A DNA stretch of 49,571 bases from the NCBI GenBank assembly GCA_949511625.1, contig CATFEX010000008.1:1-49571 (forward strand). Reading direction: 5' to 3'. How positions within the stretch are numbered: the stretch's first letter is position 1; each line of letters starts with the position of its first letter. The DNA is from UBA11891 sp003533785. Lineage in GTDB: Bacteria > Bacteroidota > Bacteroidia > Flavobacteriales > Flavobacteriaceae. Position numbers and translations under genes: made by a program. Shown here one piece after another: positions 1-8,718 of this stretch. Below the pieces are notes generated by a model. That model searched no databases. It was not told where the DNA came from and saw only the letters and a list, made by a program, of their open reading frames with translations.

Positions 1-1011
1 ATAGCAGCGGCCAATGCAAAAACAAAATTTGAAGCCATACACCGATTGGCAGACCGATACGCTCCCGAGCAAATTGCCTTGGCAAAGACGGCCAAAGAAA
101 CCCGTGAAATTTGGAAATCAGGGAAAAAAGTAGCCATGATTGGTGTAGAAAATGCCTATCCCCTGGCTTTGGATACGGCCAACGTCAAAAAATTCTTCGA
201 CCAAGGGGCCCGTTATATGTCGCTTGCACACAACGGTCACAATCAGTTTTCAGATTCCAATACCGGGGAATACGATTCCATTTATATGCATAACGGGATA
301 AGTGAATTGGGGAAACAAGTCATTGAAAAAATGAATTATTATGGAATCATGGTTGACATCAGTCATCCCTCCAAAGAAGCGATACAACAAACCATTGCAC
401 ATTCAAAAGCTCCGATTATAGCCTCGCATTCATCGGCGCGGGCACTCTGTGATCATCCCCGTAATTTAGACGACGAACAACTCCGTTGGGTTCAAGCCAA
501 TGGAGGAGTTGTGCAAACAGTTGCTTTCGGCGCTTACTTGGAAGCCGATAAACACAAGAAGTATACCGAAGCGAAAGAAGCCCTACAAAGAAAACTAAGT
601 CAAAAAAACGGCTTCCAATTACTAACTACCAATGAAGAACGAGCCCTAGATTTTGTGGAACTCCGTCGCTATCAAGAAAAATACAAGCGTTTCCAACAAT
701 CCATAAAGGATGAAATGCACCAACTAAAACAACAAACACCGCCTGTTGATGTGGCTGATTTTGTAGACCATATAGACTATTTGGTAGCGCAAATGGGGAT
801 CGCCCATGTGGGTATCAGCTCCGACTTCGATGGGGGTGGAGGAATAGAGGGTTGGCAAGACGCAAGTGAAACCTTCAATGTTACTTTAGAATTGGTCAAA
901 CGCGGATATTCCCAAGAAGAAATTGAAAAACTATGGAGTGGAAATCTCCTAAGGGTTTTAGAAGAAGTGGAAGCGATTGCCAAATCCCTTCAAGAAAAAA
1001 CTAGAGCATAA
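1..1011 (+). CDS. Membrane dipeptidase, peptidase family M19 (5' end cut off by window)
   Basis: Zinc dipeptidase of the renal-dipeptidase family, which splits dipeptides and often accepts a D-residue at the C-terminal position. The frame is open from base 1, so the true start lies outside; the TTG at 46 is internal. Family signatures are in order: GVEN (glutamate metal ligand, about codon 50), DISHPS and SHSSARAL (histidine ligands, about codons 122 and 143), and GISSDFDG near the C-terminus. The N-terminal HxD motif, normally in the first few dozen residues, must lie in the missing part. It converges on the DD-carboxypeptidase gene with a 10-base gap. Family assignment is firm. The link to wall-peptide turnover is inferred from the neighbours. 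Confidence 0.93.
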   Translation: MAAANAKTKFEAIHRLADRYAPEQIALAKTAKETREIWKSGKKVAMIGVENAYPLALDTANVKKFFDQGARYMSLAHNGHNQFSDSNTGEYDSIYMHNGISELGKQVIEKMNYYGIMVDISHPSKEAIQQTIAHSKAPIIASHSSARALCDHPRNLDDEQLRWVQANGGVVQTVAFGAYLEADKHKKYTEAKEALQRKLSQKNGFQLLTTNEERALDFVELRRYQEKYKRFQQSIKDEMHQLKQQTPPVDVADFVDHIDYLVAQMGIAHVGISSDFDGGGGIEGWQDASETFNVTLELVKRGYSQEEIEKLWSGNLLRVLEEVEAIAKSLQEKTRA

Positions 1012-1021
1012 ATCCTTTTTA

Positions 1022-2311
1022 TTAAATCCGACGGCTAAGCATCTCTAATAACTTACGTATTCCCATTCGAACCCCACGAGTCTCTGTACTATGATGATTC
1101 ACCAATATTGAAAAAGCATACCATTCCCCGGTCTTAGATTCATATATATAGCCCGACAGGTTGTGATGATTCCGAAGGGTACCTGTTTTTGCAAATACAC
1201 GAGGAAGCTTTTTACTTCCGTACTCTTTTAATAGTGTTCCTGAAACACCCGCTTCTGGAAAATAGTCAATAATTTTTTCAGGACCCCATAGCTTAAAAAG
1301 TTTTTGTAGCGTCCAAATCAAATTTCGGGGAGTCACCAAATTGTAGCGAGATAAGCCCGAACCGTCCACCCAAATCCAATCATCAGGGGCTGTCTTCCAT
1401 TCTTGGGATAATTCAGCAATAATCGCTTCAGAAGAAAATACACCCAATCGTTCTTTTGCCACCATCAAAAGCAAATTTTCTGAGATTAGATTATCACTTT
1501 GCTGCAATACGGATCGATACAATTTTTGATCCTGATTTGTGTGTAATGGAATAGGAGATTGTAGGGAAGCAGACGCACTGCCAATGGCCTTGCCAATGGC
1601 CTCACCTAATATCGCTACCGTTAGTTTTTCACTCGTTATAAAAGGAACAAATAGGGTGTCTTCAGTAATTAATCGGTTGGGATTCACATAAAAACGATTC
1701 TCGGCCAATTCGCGAAATAAGCGGTACTGGTAAATAGAAGATTCTTCAATTGGGAAGTGATCTGGATGAATCTGCCAAAGGTTGTTTGGAGTTGTGGTCC
1801 CTCGCACTACATTTCCATATACTGGAAAGGCAGAAGGCATTGCCGAGAAATAAAACAACCGATCGTCCCAAGCCCAGCCAGGGCCCAATTGATTTAAATG
1901 AGATTCGTCAGAAAAATGATAAACCAATGAATCCGCACTTTGCAGCCAATTCTTGAGTTCGTCATCTGGATACAAAGGATGTTCAAACAGCGGGTAACCT
2001 GCACTTTCAAAATGGATGACACCCGAACGGTCTTGCTGATAATACAGTGCTGGGAGGGAATCAAAGGTTTGGGCGGAAGCCAAGACAGTCATTAGCTTGA
2101 CATTGGAGGCTGGCGTAAAAAAATCTGCTTGGTGGTGTTCCGCCAATATTTGACCGGTGGATAGCTTGATGAGCTGCAACCCCACTAAAGCCTGATCAAA
2201 TGCTTCTATTTGTTGTATTCCCTTTTTGAGCTTTCGCAAGGAGGTTTTCTGGGCGAAAGAAAGCTGAAAAGAAAGAAATATTAGGGTCGGAATTGCAACA
2301 GTTTTCCACAT
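1022..2311 (-). CDS. dacB: D-alanyl-D-alanine carboxypeptidase/endopeptidase, PBP4 family (peptidase S13)
   Basis: Periplasmic serine peptidase that trims or cleaves peptidoglycan stem peptides. All three penicillin-binding motifs are visible: SNVK (S69, K72), SDN (272-274) and KTG (375-377). The S13-typical DGSGLSRYN stretch is at about 316-324. Residues 1-20 are a signal peptide ending SFA before Q21. At 429 residues it is slightly shorter than E. coli PBP4. A TAGTTTTA element sits three bases upstream of the ATG, which may make the message leaderless. The gene contains a perfect 12-bp tandem duplication. It lies tail to tail with the M19 dipeptidase, which fits a shared role in murein peptide processing. 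Confidence 0.93.
   Translation of the reverse strand: MWKTVAIPTLIFLSFQLSFAQKTSLRKLKKGIQQIEAFDQALVGLQLIKLSTGQILAEHHQADFFTPASNVKLMTVLASAQTFDSLPALYYQQDRSGVIHFESAGYPLFEHPLYPDDELKNWLQSADSLVYHFSDESHLNQLGPGWAWDDRLFYFSAMPSAFPVYGNVVRGTTTPNNLWQIHPDHFPIEESSIYQYRLFRELAENRFYVNPNRLITEDTLFVPFITSEKLTVAILGEAIGKAIGSASASLQSPIPLHTNQDQKLYRSVLQQSDNLISENLLLMVAKERLGVFSSEAIIAELSQEWKTAPDDWIWVDGSGLSRYNLVTPRNLIWTLQKLFKLWGPEKIIDYFPEAGVSGTLLKEYGSKKLPRVFAKTGTLRNHHNLSGYIYESKTGEWYAFSILVNHHSTETRGVRMGIRKLLEMLSRRI
1579..1602. repeat. Perfect 12-bp tandem duplication inside dacB
   Basis: The unit TGCCAATGGCCT occurs twice back to back (1579-1590 and 1591-1602). On the coding strand it adds four residues in frame, giving EAIG-KAIG. 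It lies between the nucleophile and SDN motifs of the carboxypeptidase, so it probably falls in a tolerant region. A slipped-strand event is the simplest origin. Confidence 0.8.
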
Positions 2312-2375
2312 GTCTAAAACTACTAAAATGATTTAACTCCGCTGAAAATTTTAAATCCGACTAGTGATTTTTTTC

Positions 2376-2383
2376 TACCTTTA
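2376..2383 (+). promoter_or_regulatory. Candidate -7 promoter element (TAnnTTTR)
   Basis: TACCTTTA matches the Bacteroidota -7 consensus TAnnTTTG except for the last base. It lies 13 bases before the ATG of the 56-residue protein at 2397, implying a leader of about ten bases. No clear -33 TTTG is seen. The match is short and the region AT-rich, so this is tentative. Confidence 0.3.
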
Positions 2384-2396
2384 AACAAAAAATACA

Positions 2397-2567
2397 ATGA
2401 ACGAACTGAAAGAAAAAACCTTTGCCAGTATTTTAGAACTGGACACCAAATCCAAAATTGAGATTTTCCGGATTTTAAAACGCCACGCTAGTGATGAAGA
2501 AACGATCGAATGGTATGATCAAGTACTTACAAGGCTCAAAAACAACCAAGACCTTGTCCCGGCCTAA
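2397..2567 (+). CDS. Small hypothetical protein, 56 aa
   Basis: A short soluble protein, not recognised. It starts MNELKEKTFA and ends NNQDLVPA. The sequence is highly charged and predicted largely helical, with no membrane segment. Support for it being real: an ATG start with a plausible promoter element upstream, a protein-like composition rather than AT-driven Phe/Ile/Asn/Lys, and a stop that shares the four bases CTAA with the stop of the convergent metallo-hydrolase gene (2564-2567). It may be a small regulatory or adaptor protein, but nothing in the sequence says which. Confidence 0.65.
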   Translation: MNELKEKTFASILELDTKSKIEIFRILKRHASDEETIEWYDQVLTRLKNNQDLVPA

Positions 2568-3478
2568 AGTGAAAACTCCATCCCCCTTTCAGCGATAAGA
2601 AAACCCTCGTCAATAAGCTTCTGATATTCTGAACTTCCGGGGTTCAACAGCGGGTTGGTGTGATTTATATGAATAAAATAAATCTTTTTTTTCTCTGCAG
2701 GAGAAAGCCCCGCAAAACGTTTGACGCTTTCCACCACAAAGGGGTGTGGGATCTCGTCCATGGAACGCCCGGGAACCTCTGTTGCATCGAAAAAAGTAGC
2801 ATCCAAAAAGGCATAATCCACCTTAGCAATCCACTCTTCAATTGGAGTCTTCCAATGCTCCCACTTATCAATATCGGGAAGGTAAAGGGCCGATTTAGTA
2901 GGCCCTTGAATCCAGTAAGCCACTGTCTCTGAATACTCGTCCCGATGGGGAACTAAAACAGGCGTCACCTTAACCCCCAATCCAAGGGGGATGGCCCGAT
3001 TGGATTCCAGCTGTTTCAAACGTATATTTTCAAGGACAAGAAGCTGTTCCCATGGGGCGTTATCTTCAATAAATGTTTTCATTCTGGGCATAACATATAC
3101 TGGTATTTGATCACTGTTCCAGGCCTCACGTCCCAAATAGAGTAGTCCTGCATAATGTCCCATATGAGCATGGGTGAGAAAAATACCTGCTAGGGTATTC
3201 TGCTCTCTTTGAATTAAAGCATTCCATTGTAGGGTAATATCTGGACTGGCATCAAACAAAAAAGTTGCAGCAGTATCCCCCAACCTCAGTGCCATACTAC
3301 TCCCTTTTCTACGATTCTGTTCTTTGAGACTCAATGAAGCACAACATTCTTTTTCACATGACAGTTGGGGTGCTCCCGCATCTTGTGTGGTTCCCAAGAC
3401 CGTTATAGTAGTTTTTGAACGTTGGGAAAAACCTTGATGAACAAGAAAAAACAAGACAATGATCAACCTGTTAATCAT
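2564..3478 (-). CDS. Exported MBL-fold metallo-hydrolase, PqqB-like
   Basis: A metallo-beta-lactamase-fold protein of the PqqB-like type. Family-like segments are VLGTTQDAGAPQLSC near residues 28-41 (PqqB has VLGSAAGGGFPQ), C41 with C45 and C46, LFDASPD (74-80), and a C-terminal HINHTNPLL. The metal motif is altered: H103-A-H105-M-G107-H108, with glycine where the usual HxHxDH aspartate stands. The start chosen is MINRL at 3478, giving a signal peptide of about 18 residues. The upstream codon at 3502 would overlap the promoter of the divergent gene. No PQQ precursor or other pqq genes are near, so a PQQ role is not supported. Substrate unknown. Confidence 0.8.
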   Translation of the reverse strand: MINRLIIVLFFLVHQGFSQRSKTTITVLGTTQDAGAPQLSCEKECCASLSLKEQNRRKGSSMALRLGDTAATFLFDASPDITLQWNALIQREQNTLAGIFLTHAHMGHYAGLLYLGREAWNSDQIPVYVMPRMKTFIEDNAPWEQLLVLENIRLKQLESNRAIPLGLGVKVTPVLVPHRDEYSETVAYWIQGPTKSALYLPDIDKWEHWKTPIEEWIAKVDYAFLDATFFDATEVPGRSMDEIPHPFVVESVKRFAGLSPAEKKKIYFIHINHTNPLLNPGSSEYQKLIDEGFLIAERGMEFSL

Positions 3479-3491
3479 GTAAGAGATTGTG

Positions 3492-3499
3492 TATTTTTG
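3492..3499 (+). promoter_or_regulatory. Candidate -7 promoter element (TAnnTTTG)
   Basis: TATTTTTG is an exact match to TAnnTTTG. It lies 19 bases before the ATG at 3519. Because it is downstream of the alternative TTG at 3489, it supports 3519 as the true start of the small membrane protein. A -33 TTTG is not evident. Confidence 0.42.
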
Positions 3500-3518
3500 C
3501 AACTACAAGGTACGTATT

Positions 3519-3779
3519 ATGTATTTGAATGACACCGAAGAAATCCTAGCCATTGTTGTTTGTATAGCTATAGTTATTGGTTTTATTTTCAAGACCATTC
3601 AAGACGTAAGAAATACCATAGCAGAAGAAAAAGCCAAGCTCAGTCAACAAAAGAAAGATGAAGAAAAAGTACGTGAGCTTATTGATTTTTTAGATGAGCG
3701 CACCGAATTGCTCAAAAATGTACAAGATCTTCAACAACAAAATACTACTCAAAATGACCAAAATACTAACCGCCAATAA
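3519..3779 (+). CDS. Small single-pass membrane protein with coiled coil, 86 aa
   Basis: Not a recognised family. After a short acidic N-terminus (MYLNDTEE) there is one membrane segment at about residues 9-24. About 45 charged, heptad-like residues follow (rich in K, E, L and Q), then a Gln/Asn-rich tail. This layout suggests a membrane anchor with a cytoplasmic coiled coil. The ATG at 3519 is preferred because an exact TAnnTTTG element lies just upstream. The next small frame overlaps its end by 26 bases, so the two are probably co-transcribed. Confidence 0.7.
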   Translation: MYLNDTEEILAIVVCIAIVIGFIFKTIQDVRNTIAEEKAKLSQQKKDEEKVRELIDFLDERTELLKNVQDLQQQNTTQNDQNTNRQ

Positions 3780-3906
3780 CTCCCTTAAAGATTTGTTGAC
3801 AGAATTAGAATCGCGCCTATCAAAGGGGCAGTTCAATGACTCAATCCACAAAATCAAACTCATGGTCACCCAAGAAACAGTTGAACGGTTGCTGCAAGAA
3901 AAGTAG
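3754..3906 (+). CDS. Small hypothetical soluble protein, 50 aa
   Basis: Begins MTKILTANNSLKDLL and ends ETVERLLQEK. It appears alpha-helical with alternating charged and leucine residues, and has no membrane segment. It overlaps the 3' end of the preceding membrane coiled-coil gene by 26 bases in another frame, which points to translational coupling. It could be a helical partner of that protein. Function unknown. The longer frame opening at 3694 has an AT-driven N-terminus and was not used. Confidence 0.5.
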   Translation: MTKILTANNSLKDLLTELESRLSKGQFNDSIHKIKLMVTQETVERLLQEK

Positions 3907-3913
3907 GTTGCTT

Positions 3914-4765
3914 CTAGGAGGATTGGCGCTGATAAACTTTTATGTAGTCAATTTGATATTGCTGTGGAAAAATATCATCTGTAGTAACAGTTCCACCAAA
4001 ACCTCCTCCAACGGCGACATTCAACAACATATAAAAAGGCTTGTCAAAGGGCCAATACGTGGGGTTATTTGTCCCTGGAGCGTAGGTGTATTTTAATTCT
4101 CCGTCGATAAAAAAATCTATGGCATTGATAGACCATTCTATCCCATATAAATGAAACTCACCTTCCAGGTCAGAAATTGTGACTTTTTGGGTATTAATGG
4201 TAGCCCCTGAACTACTGGTCGTGTGTAAAGAATGATGAACAACTCCAGGCATTCGCCCTACATATTCCATGATGTCAATTTCACCACAAGCGGGCCACTG
4301 GTTGGTGTCTATATCATTTCCCAACATCCAAAAGGCAGGCCACACCCCATCGCCTTGTGGGAGTTTGATACGAGCTTCTATTTTTCCGTATTGAAATTCT
4401 TTTTTGCCTTTGGTGGTAATTCGGGTCGAGGTGTAGTAGTTTTCTTTACGAACATTAATGGTTAATATTCCGTCAGCCACCGTATGATTATTCTCTGTGT
4501 AGCGTTGAAGCTCCTGATTCCCCCACCCACAAATACCATAATCACAGCCGTCACCCAATTCAAAATTCCAGTCCTCCAAATTGAGTGTATTACCATCAAA
4601 ATTCTCCTCCCAAACCAAGGTGAAAGGGATATCGGGGTCTGCGGAAGGATGGACAACTATCTCTACTGGCTCACTGACAGTTTGCGAAGATGGTGTGGGC
4701 GCATCTTCTTGACTACATTTACTATTGATTAATGCTAAGAGTACTACATAGATCAACTGTTTCAT
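3914..4765 (-). CDS. Glycoside hydrolase family 16 lipoprotein (laminarinase/beta-1,3-glucanase type)
   Basis: Retaining endo-beta-glucanase, most likely acting on laminarin-type beta-1,3-glucans. The lipoprotein signal ends at C17 (INSKC), followed by a Ser/Pro/Thr linker to about residue 45. The catalytic motif is complete: E162-I-D164-I-M-E167, with E162 as nucleophile and E167 as acid/base. Upstream are the usual WGNQELQRYT and GKIEARIKLP segments, and the C-terminus is a typical IDYIKVYQ strand. No carbohydrate-binding module, SusC/D pair or second glycosidase is nearby, so this is not a full polysaccharide locus. Surface or periplasmic location is inferred from the lipobox. Confidence 0.93.
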   Translation of the reverse strand: MKQLIYVVLLALINSKCSQEDAPTPSSQTVSEPVEIVVHPSADPDIPFTLVWEENFDGNTLNLEDWNFELGDGCDYGICGWGNQELQRYTENNHTVADGILTINVRKENYYTSTRITTKGKKEFQYGKIEARIKLPQGDGVWPAFWMLGNDIDTNQWPACGEIDIMEYVGRMPGVVHHSLHTTSSSGATINTQKVTISDLEGEFHLYGIEWSINAIDFFIDGELKYTYAPGTNNPTYWPFDKPFYMLLNVAVGGGFGGTVTTDDIFPQQYQIDYIKVYQRQSS

Positions 4766-4850
4766 TTAGTTTCAAATTTTGTTTAAATATATTAACTTGA
4801 ATGGACTTCTTCCGCCAAACATATTTTATATTAGAGGTAGAGTCATTTCA

Positions 4851-6173
4851 ATGGAATTGATATTACCACACAACGGCTTTGGTTGGACTTCTTTAGGTAA
4901 GGGACTATTGGGTGTGACGGTCTTGTTATCGCTAGCCTATGCCCTGTCTACCAATCGAAAACGTATCCCTTGGAAAACTGTTGTATTGGGGCTTTTAGCT
5001 CAATTTTTAATTGCACTAGGAGTCCTCAAAGTAGCCCTACTCAAACAACTATTTGAAGGACTGGGCGGGTTTTTTATAAATATTTTGGAATACACGCAAA
5101 CGGGAACGCGCATGCTACTGGGAGATTTTGCAAATGTAGACCAGTACGGTTTCATCTTTGTTTTTCAGGCACTGCCCGTTATCGTATTTTTCTCTGCACT
5201 CACTTCTGTTTTATATTATTTTGGGATCATTCAGCGAGTTGTGAAATTACTGGCTTGGGGACTCACACGATTGCTCAAAATATCAGGTACGGAGAGCTTG
5301 GCTGTAGCAGCGAATATTTTTATGGGACAGACCGAAGCACCACTACTCATCAAAGGCTATTTAAAACGTATGACACGCTCGGAGTTATTTCTCGTTATGG
5401 TGGGCGGAATGGCAACGGTAGCAGGCAGTGTTCTGGGTGCTTATATTAGTTTTTTAGGAGGAAATGATCCAGAGCAGCAACTTTATTTTGCTCAAAATCT
5501 ACTAGCTGCTTCAGTAATGGCAGCGCCAGGGGCCGTCGTTGTCGCCAAGATGATATACCCACAAACAGAAGCCATCTCAGATGAAATACAAATCCCAAGA
5601 GAAGATATTGGGTCAAACTTTCTGACAGCCCTATCCAATGGAACGTCTGAAGGGGTTCGCATGGCCGTGAATGTGGCAGCCATGCTTTTGGTATTTATTG
5701 CAATGATTGCCCTAGTGAATGGCCTTTTCGGAGCGCTAGGGGAAGTTGGGGGCATCAATGATTGGATTGCATCACACACCACATACGAATCCTTGTCCGT
5801 TGAATTTCTTTTGGGCTATCTCTTTGCTCCATTGATGTGGTTATTGGGGGTAGCTTATGAGGACAGCACTCTCATTGGGCAGTTATTAGGTATTAAGCTC
5901 GTTGCCAGTGAGTTTGTTGCTTACACCCAATTGGCCGACTTGCAATCCGCTGCGAGCAGCTTACATTTTCAATACCAAAAATCCATAGTCATGGCTACCT
6001 ACATGCTCTGTGGCTTTGCCAACTTTGCTTCTATTGGAATACAAATTGGAGGTATTGGAATCATTGCACCTAGTAAGCGAAAAATGTTGACCCAGCTTGG
6101 ACTTCGCGCTATGATTGGGGGAACCCTCGTTTCGCTTTTATCAGCAACCTTAGCAGGAATGATTCTTGGCTAG
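4851..6173 (+). CDS. Concentrative nucleoside transporter, NupC/CNT family
   Basis: Inner-membrane carrier that takes up nucleosides with Na+ or H+. The 440-residue protein has the family's multi-pass layout. It carries the conserved GQTEAPLL segment of the substrate site (about residue 161) and the late GFANFASIGIQIGGIG motif. The start used is the ATG at 4851 (MELILPHN). The earlier ATG at 4779 adds 24 residues of non-family sequence in the shared promoter region. Its stop overlaps the stop of the convergent symporter gene by four bases (CTAG). Specificity within nucleosides cannot be read from the sequence. Confidence 0.92.
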   Translation: MELILPHNGFGWTSLGKGLLGVTVLLSLAYALSTNRKRIPWKTVVLGLLAQFLIALGVLKVALLKQLFEGLGGFFINILEYTQTGTRMLLGDFANVDQYGFIFVFQALPVIVFFSALTSVLYYFGIIQRVVKLLAWGLTRLLKISGTESLAVAANIFMGQTEAPLLIKGYLKRMTRSELFLVMVGGMATVAGSVLGAYISFLGGNDPEQQLYFAQNLLAASVMAAPGAVVVAKMIYPQTEAISDEIQIPREDIGSNFLTALSNGTSEGVRMAVNVAAMLLVFIAMIALVNGLFGALGEVGGINDWIASHTTYESLSVEFLLGYLFAPLMWLLGVAYEDSTLIGQLLGIKLVASEFVAYTQLADLQSAASSLHFQYQKSIVMATYMLCGFANFASIGIQIGGIGIIAPSKRKMLTQLGLRAMIGGTLVSLLSATLAGMILG

Positions 6174-7966
6174 CCTTCAGAGGTCCGAAGCTTTTTCCAG
6201 AAGTAAAATAAGCCCCCAAACGAAAGAAGTGCTAAGCCACCTACTTGTAGGGCTAGTGAATGGTCTCCATAGAGAAAATAGCCTGTCGAAAACATCAAAG
6301 AATAGATCATTAAAGAACCAAAAAGCATACAAAGAATTCCTGTAGGAACATTCCAAGCTTGTTTTGAAATAGTCAGTTTTTTTCCTGAAGCTGCCGCGCG
6401 TTCATGCACCGATTTCCATCCTGGACCTCCCGGATTAATTTTTTCAATAAATGAATACAACACATCTTCATCCTCTGGATGTGTTAGTAAAGTAACGCCT
6501 ACCCAACAAATAGTGGTAATCCCAACTCCTAGCAACAACTGAGTAGTCCCATCTAGAGGAGTTCCACCCAAAGCCGGGTGGAGTAATTCCATATACAAAG
6601 CAATAACAAACGAAACTACCATCGCTGTTATTTCACTATAAATATTAATCCGCCACCAAAACCAACGCAAGATAAATAGCAAGCCTGTTCCCGCCCCAAT
6701 TTGCAAGAGAATACTAAACGCTTGTAACGCATTTTGAAGGGCCAGAGCCAATAGTCCAGCTAGGACCATCAACACCACCGTGGTAATTCTTCCAACAGCC
6801 ACTAGTTTTTTCTGAGTGGCCTCAGGTTCGACAAAACGGCGGTAAAAATCGTGAACTACATAAGAAGATCCCCAATTCAAGTGAGACGACAAGGTGGACA
6901 TAAAAGCAGCAATCAGCGAAGCCAACAACAACCCCAAAAGACCCGAAGGCAAGAAACTCATCATGGCTGGATAGGCCAAATCATGACCAATCACCGAAGG
7001 ATCCAAATTGGGAAAGGCCGCTTGAAGCGAATCTAGGGTTGGAAATACAATAACAGAGGCCAAAGCCACCAAAATCCAAGGCCAAGGACGAACAGCATAA
7101 TGCATAAAATTAAAAAGTAGTGTGGCCCAAATAGCATTTTTTTCATCCTTTGCAGACAACATTCGTTGTGCAATATATCCCCCTCCTCCAGGTTCCGCTC
7201 CCGGGTACCAAACACTCCACCACTGCAGGGCAATCGGGATAATAAATAACGTGAGAAAAACTTCCCCAGAGGTAATATCAGGAATCAAATCCAATTTTGG
7301 CACCACATCCACATGATTAATTAACCCCTCTAGGCCACCCACTTCGGGAAGGTCCAATAAAACTACAGCCGCTCCAATGGTGGCTGCCATTGCCAAGATA
7401 AATTGAAAAAAGTCTGTGATAATCACCCCTTTAAGACCTCCTAATGAGGAATAAACTACGGTGACAGTAGCGGCTAAAAAAAGCGTTTGCAGGGGACTAA
7501 AGCCCAGTAAAACCCCACCTATTTTAATCCCGGCCAAGCAAACCGTTGCCATGATCATTATATTGAAAAAGACCCCTAGGTATAGTGCCCGAAAGCCACG
7601 CAAAAAGGCAGCGCCTTTCCCGCTATACCGCAATTCATAAAACTCCAAATCAGTGAGTACTTCAGATCTCCGCCACAATTTTGCATAGACAAAAACGGTG
7701 AGCATACCCGTCAGAAGAAAAGCCCACCAAACCCAATTTCCAGAAACTCCATGCGTACGAACAATATCAGTCACCAAATTAGGCGTGTCTGCTGAAAAGG
7801 TAGTAGCAACCATCGAAATTCCTAACAACCACCAAGGCATATTGCGACCCGAGAGGAAAAAATCGTCAACGCTTTTGCCCGCCGAACGTGCAGTCCATAA
7901 ACCAATAGCCAAGGAGACCATAAAAAAAGTTGCAATAATAATCCAGTCGATGGTGGAGAGTAACAT
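6170..7966 (-). CDS. Sodium:solute symporter (SSS/SLC5 family), 598 aa
   Basis: Na+-driven uptake carrier with about 13-15 membrane segments. The family start is clear (IDWIIIATFFMVSLAIGLW, then DDFFLSGRNMPWWLLG), and VYSSLGGLKGVIITDFFQF is the conserved Na+-site region. The long C-terminal part with extra segments resembles the larger SSS members. The solute is not evident, and sugars or organic acids are common for this size class. It is transcribed away from the secreted-protein/AGCS operon and meets the nucleoside carrier tail to tail. No catabolic gene is directly co-transcribed to indicate a substrate. Confidence 0.9.
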   Translation of the reverse strand: MLLSTIDWIIIATFFMVSLAIGLWTARSAGKSVDDFFLSGRNMPWWLLGISMVATTFSADTPNLVTDIVRTHGVSGNWVWWAFLLTGMLTVFVYAKLWRRSEVLTDLEFYELRYSGKGAAFLRGFRALYLGVFFNIMIMATVCLAGIKIGGVLLGFSPLQTLFLAATVTVVYSSLGGLKGVIITDFFQFILAMAATIGAAVVLLDLPEVGGLEGLINHVDVVPKLDLIPDITSGEVFLTLFIIPIALQWWSVWYPGAEPGGGGYIAQRMLSAKDEKNAIWATLLFNFMHYAVRPWPWILVALASVIVFPTLDSLQAAFPNLDPSVIGHDLAYPAMMSFLPSGLLGLLLASLIAAFMSTLSSHLNWGSSYVVHDFYRRFVEPEATQKKLVAVGRITTVVLMVLAGLLALALQNALQAFSILLQIGAGTGLLFILRWFWWRINIYSEITAMVVSFVIALYMELLHPALGGTPLDGTTQLLLGVGITTICWVGVTLLTHPEDEDVLYSFIEKINPGGPGWKSVHERAAASGKKLTISKQAWNVPTGILCMLFGSLMIYSLMFSTGYFLYGDHSLALQVGGLALLSFGGLFYFWKKLRTSEG

Positions 7967-8038
7967 TTCAATTGGGTTTTAGATTCCTAAATATACTATA
8001 AATTAAATCTGATGCTCCTTCGTTCCTGTCAAAATGAA

Positions 8039-8046
8039 TACTTTTG
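8039..8046 (+). promoter_or_regulatory. Candidate -7 promoter element placed for a leaderless start
   Basis: TACTTTTG is an exact TAnnTTTG match ending three bases before the ATG at 8050. If used, transcription would begin at or next to the A of the start codon. The next in-frame ATG is at codon 18, inside the signal peptide, so 8050 remains the best start. No convincing -33 TTTG. Confidence 0.38.
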
Positions 8047-8049
8047 AGC

Positions 8050-8712
8050 ATGTTTACTCGCCAAGTAAAATTTCTTTTTTCTCTCTTCAGTTTTTTGTTG
8101 ATGGGGCATGGTCTATATGCACAATTGGAAGGAAGTAATCCACCCTCCAAAAACTTTCCTCAATGGGCAGCTCCCGAAAAAAACGATCTGTTATTACCCC
8201 AACCTGAAAATGATTTCCTAAGTGCCCCCAATACAAATCGGTTGGAACTCAAAGAACCCATGCTGGATATGACAGAAAAAGAGACCTTTATCGATCCTGG
8301 CAATCAGTATCTTTCTCGTCTCAATCGAAATTTGAAAAACAAAAGCGGGGAAGACAAAAAATTACCCAAAAACTTCCTTATCGACCAGTACCTTGGGGAT
8401 TTTAAAAGTACAGACAAAGTAATGCAGATTGTAGTTCGTGACCATGAGTACCCAGATGGTGATCGCATTAAAATACTAGTCAATGATCAAGTTGTAGTCG
8501 CAAACTTTCTTTTGGTTCAACAATATAGAGGAGTTCAATTACCCTTGGTAGAAGGTTTTAATAAGATTGATTTTGTAGCGCTAAACCAAGGGGAATCTGG
8601 ACCAAACACCGCTGAAGTTCAAATCTACAATAGTCAAGGGCAGTTACAAGCTGCCAATCAATGGAATCTAGCCACAGGGGTCAAAGCGACCTATGTGATT
8701 ATTAAAGAATAA
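8050..8712 (+). CDS. Secreted hypothetical protein, 220 aa
   Basis: Not a family I can name. It has an N-terminal signal peptide ending GHGLYA before Q, then a Pro/Asn-rich low-complexity stretch to about residue 75. A predicted beta-sandwich-like C-terminal part follows, about residues 118-220, with segments VVRDHEYPDGDRIKILVND and YRGVQLPLVEGFNKIDFVA. It ends only six bases before the AGCS symporter gene, so the two form an operon. A periplasmic role connected with the amino-acid carrier is possible but is inference only. ATG 8050 was preferred to TTG 8044. Confidence 0.8.
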   Translation: MFTRQVKFLFSLFSFLLMGHGLYAQLEGSNPPSKNFPQWAAPEKNDLLLPQPENDFLSAPNTNRLELKEPMLDMTEKETFIDPGNQYLSRLNRNLKNKSGEDKKLPKNFLIDQYLGDFKSTDKVMQIVVRDHEYPDGDRIKILVNDQVVVANFLLVQQYRGVQLPLVEGFNKIDFVALNQGESGPNTAEVQIYNSQGQLQAANQWNLATGVKATYVIIKE

Positions 8713-8718
8713 TGCCCT

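Noticed and set aside
1..1011. TTG at position 46 as the start of the dipeptidase
   Set aside because: The frame is open to base 1 with family-like residues, and the N-terminal metal motif is missing, so the gene is truncated by the window edge.
7698..7982. 94-codon plus-strand frame opposite the start of the sodium:solute symporter
   Set aside because: Antisense shadow of transmembrane-coding sequence; it also runs into the promoter region of the next gene.
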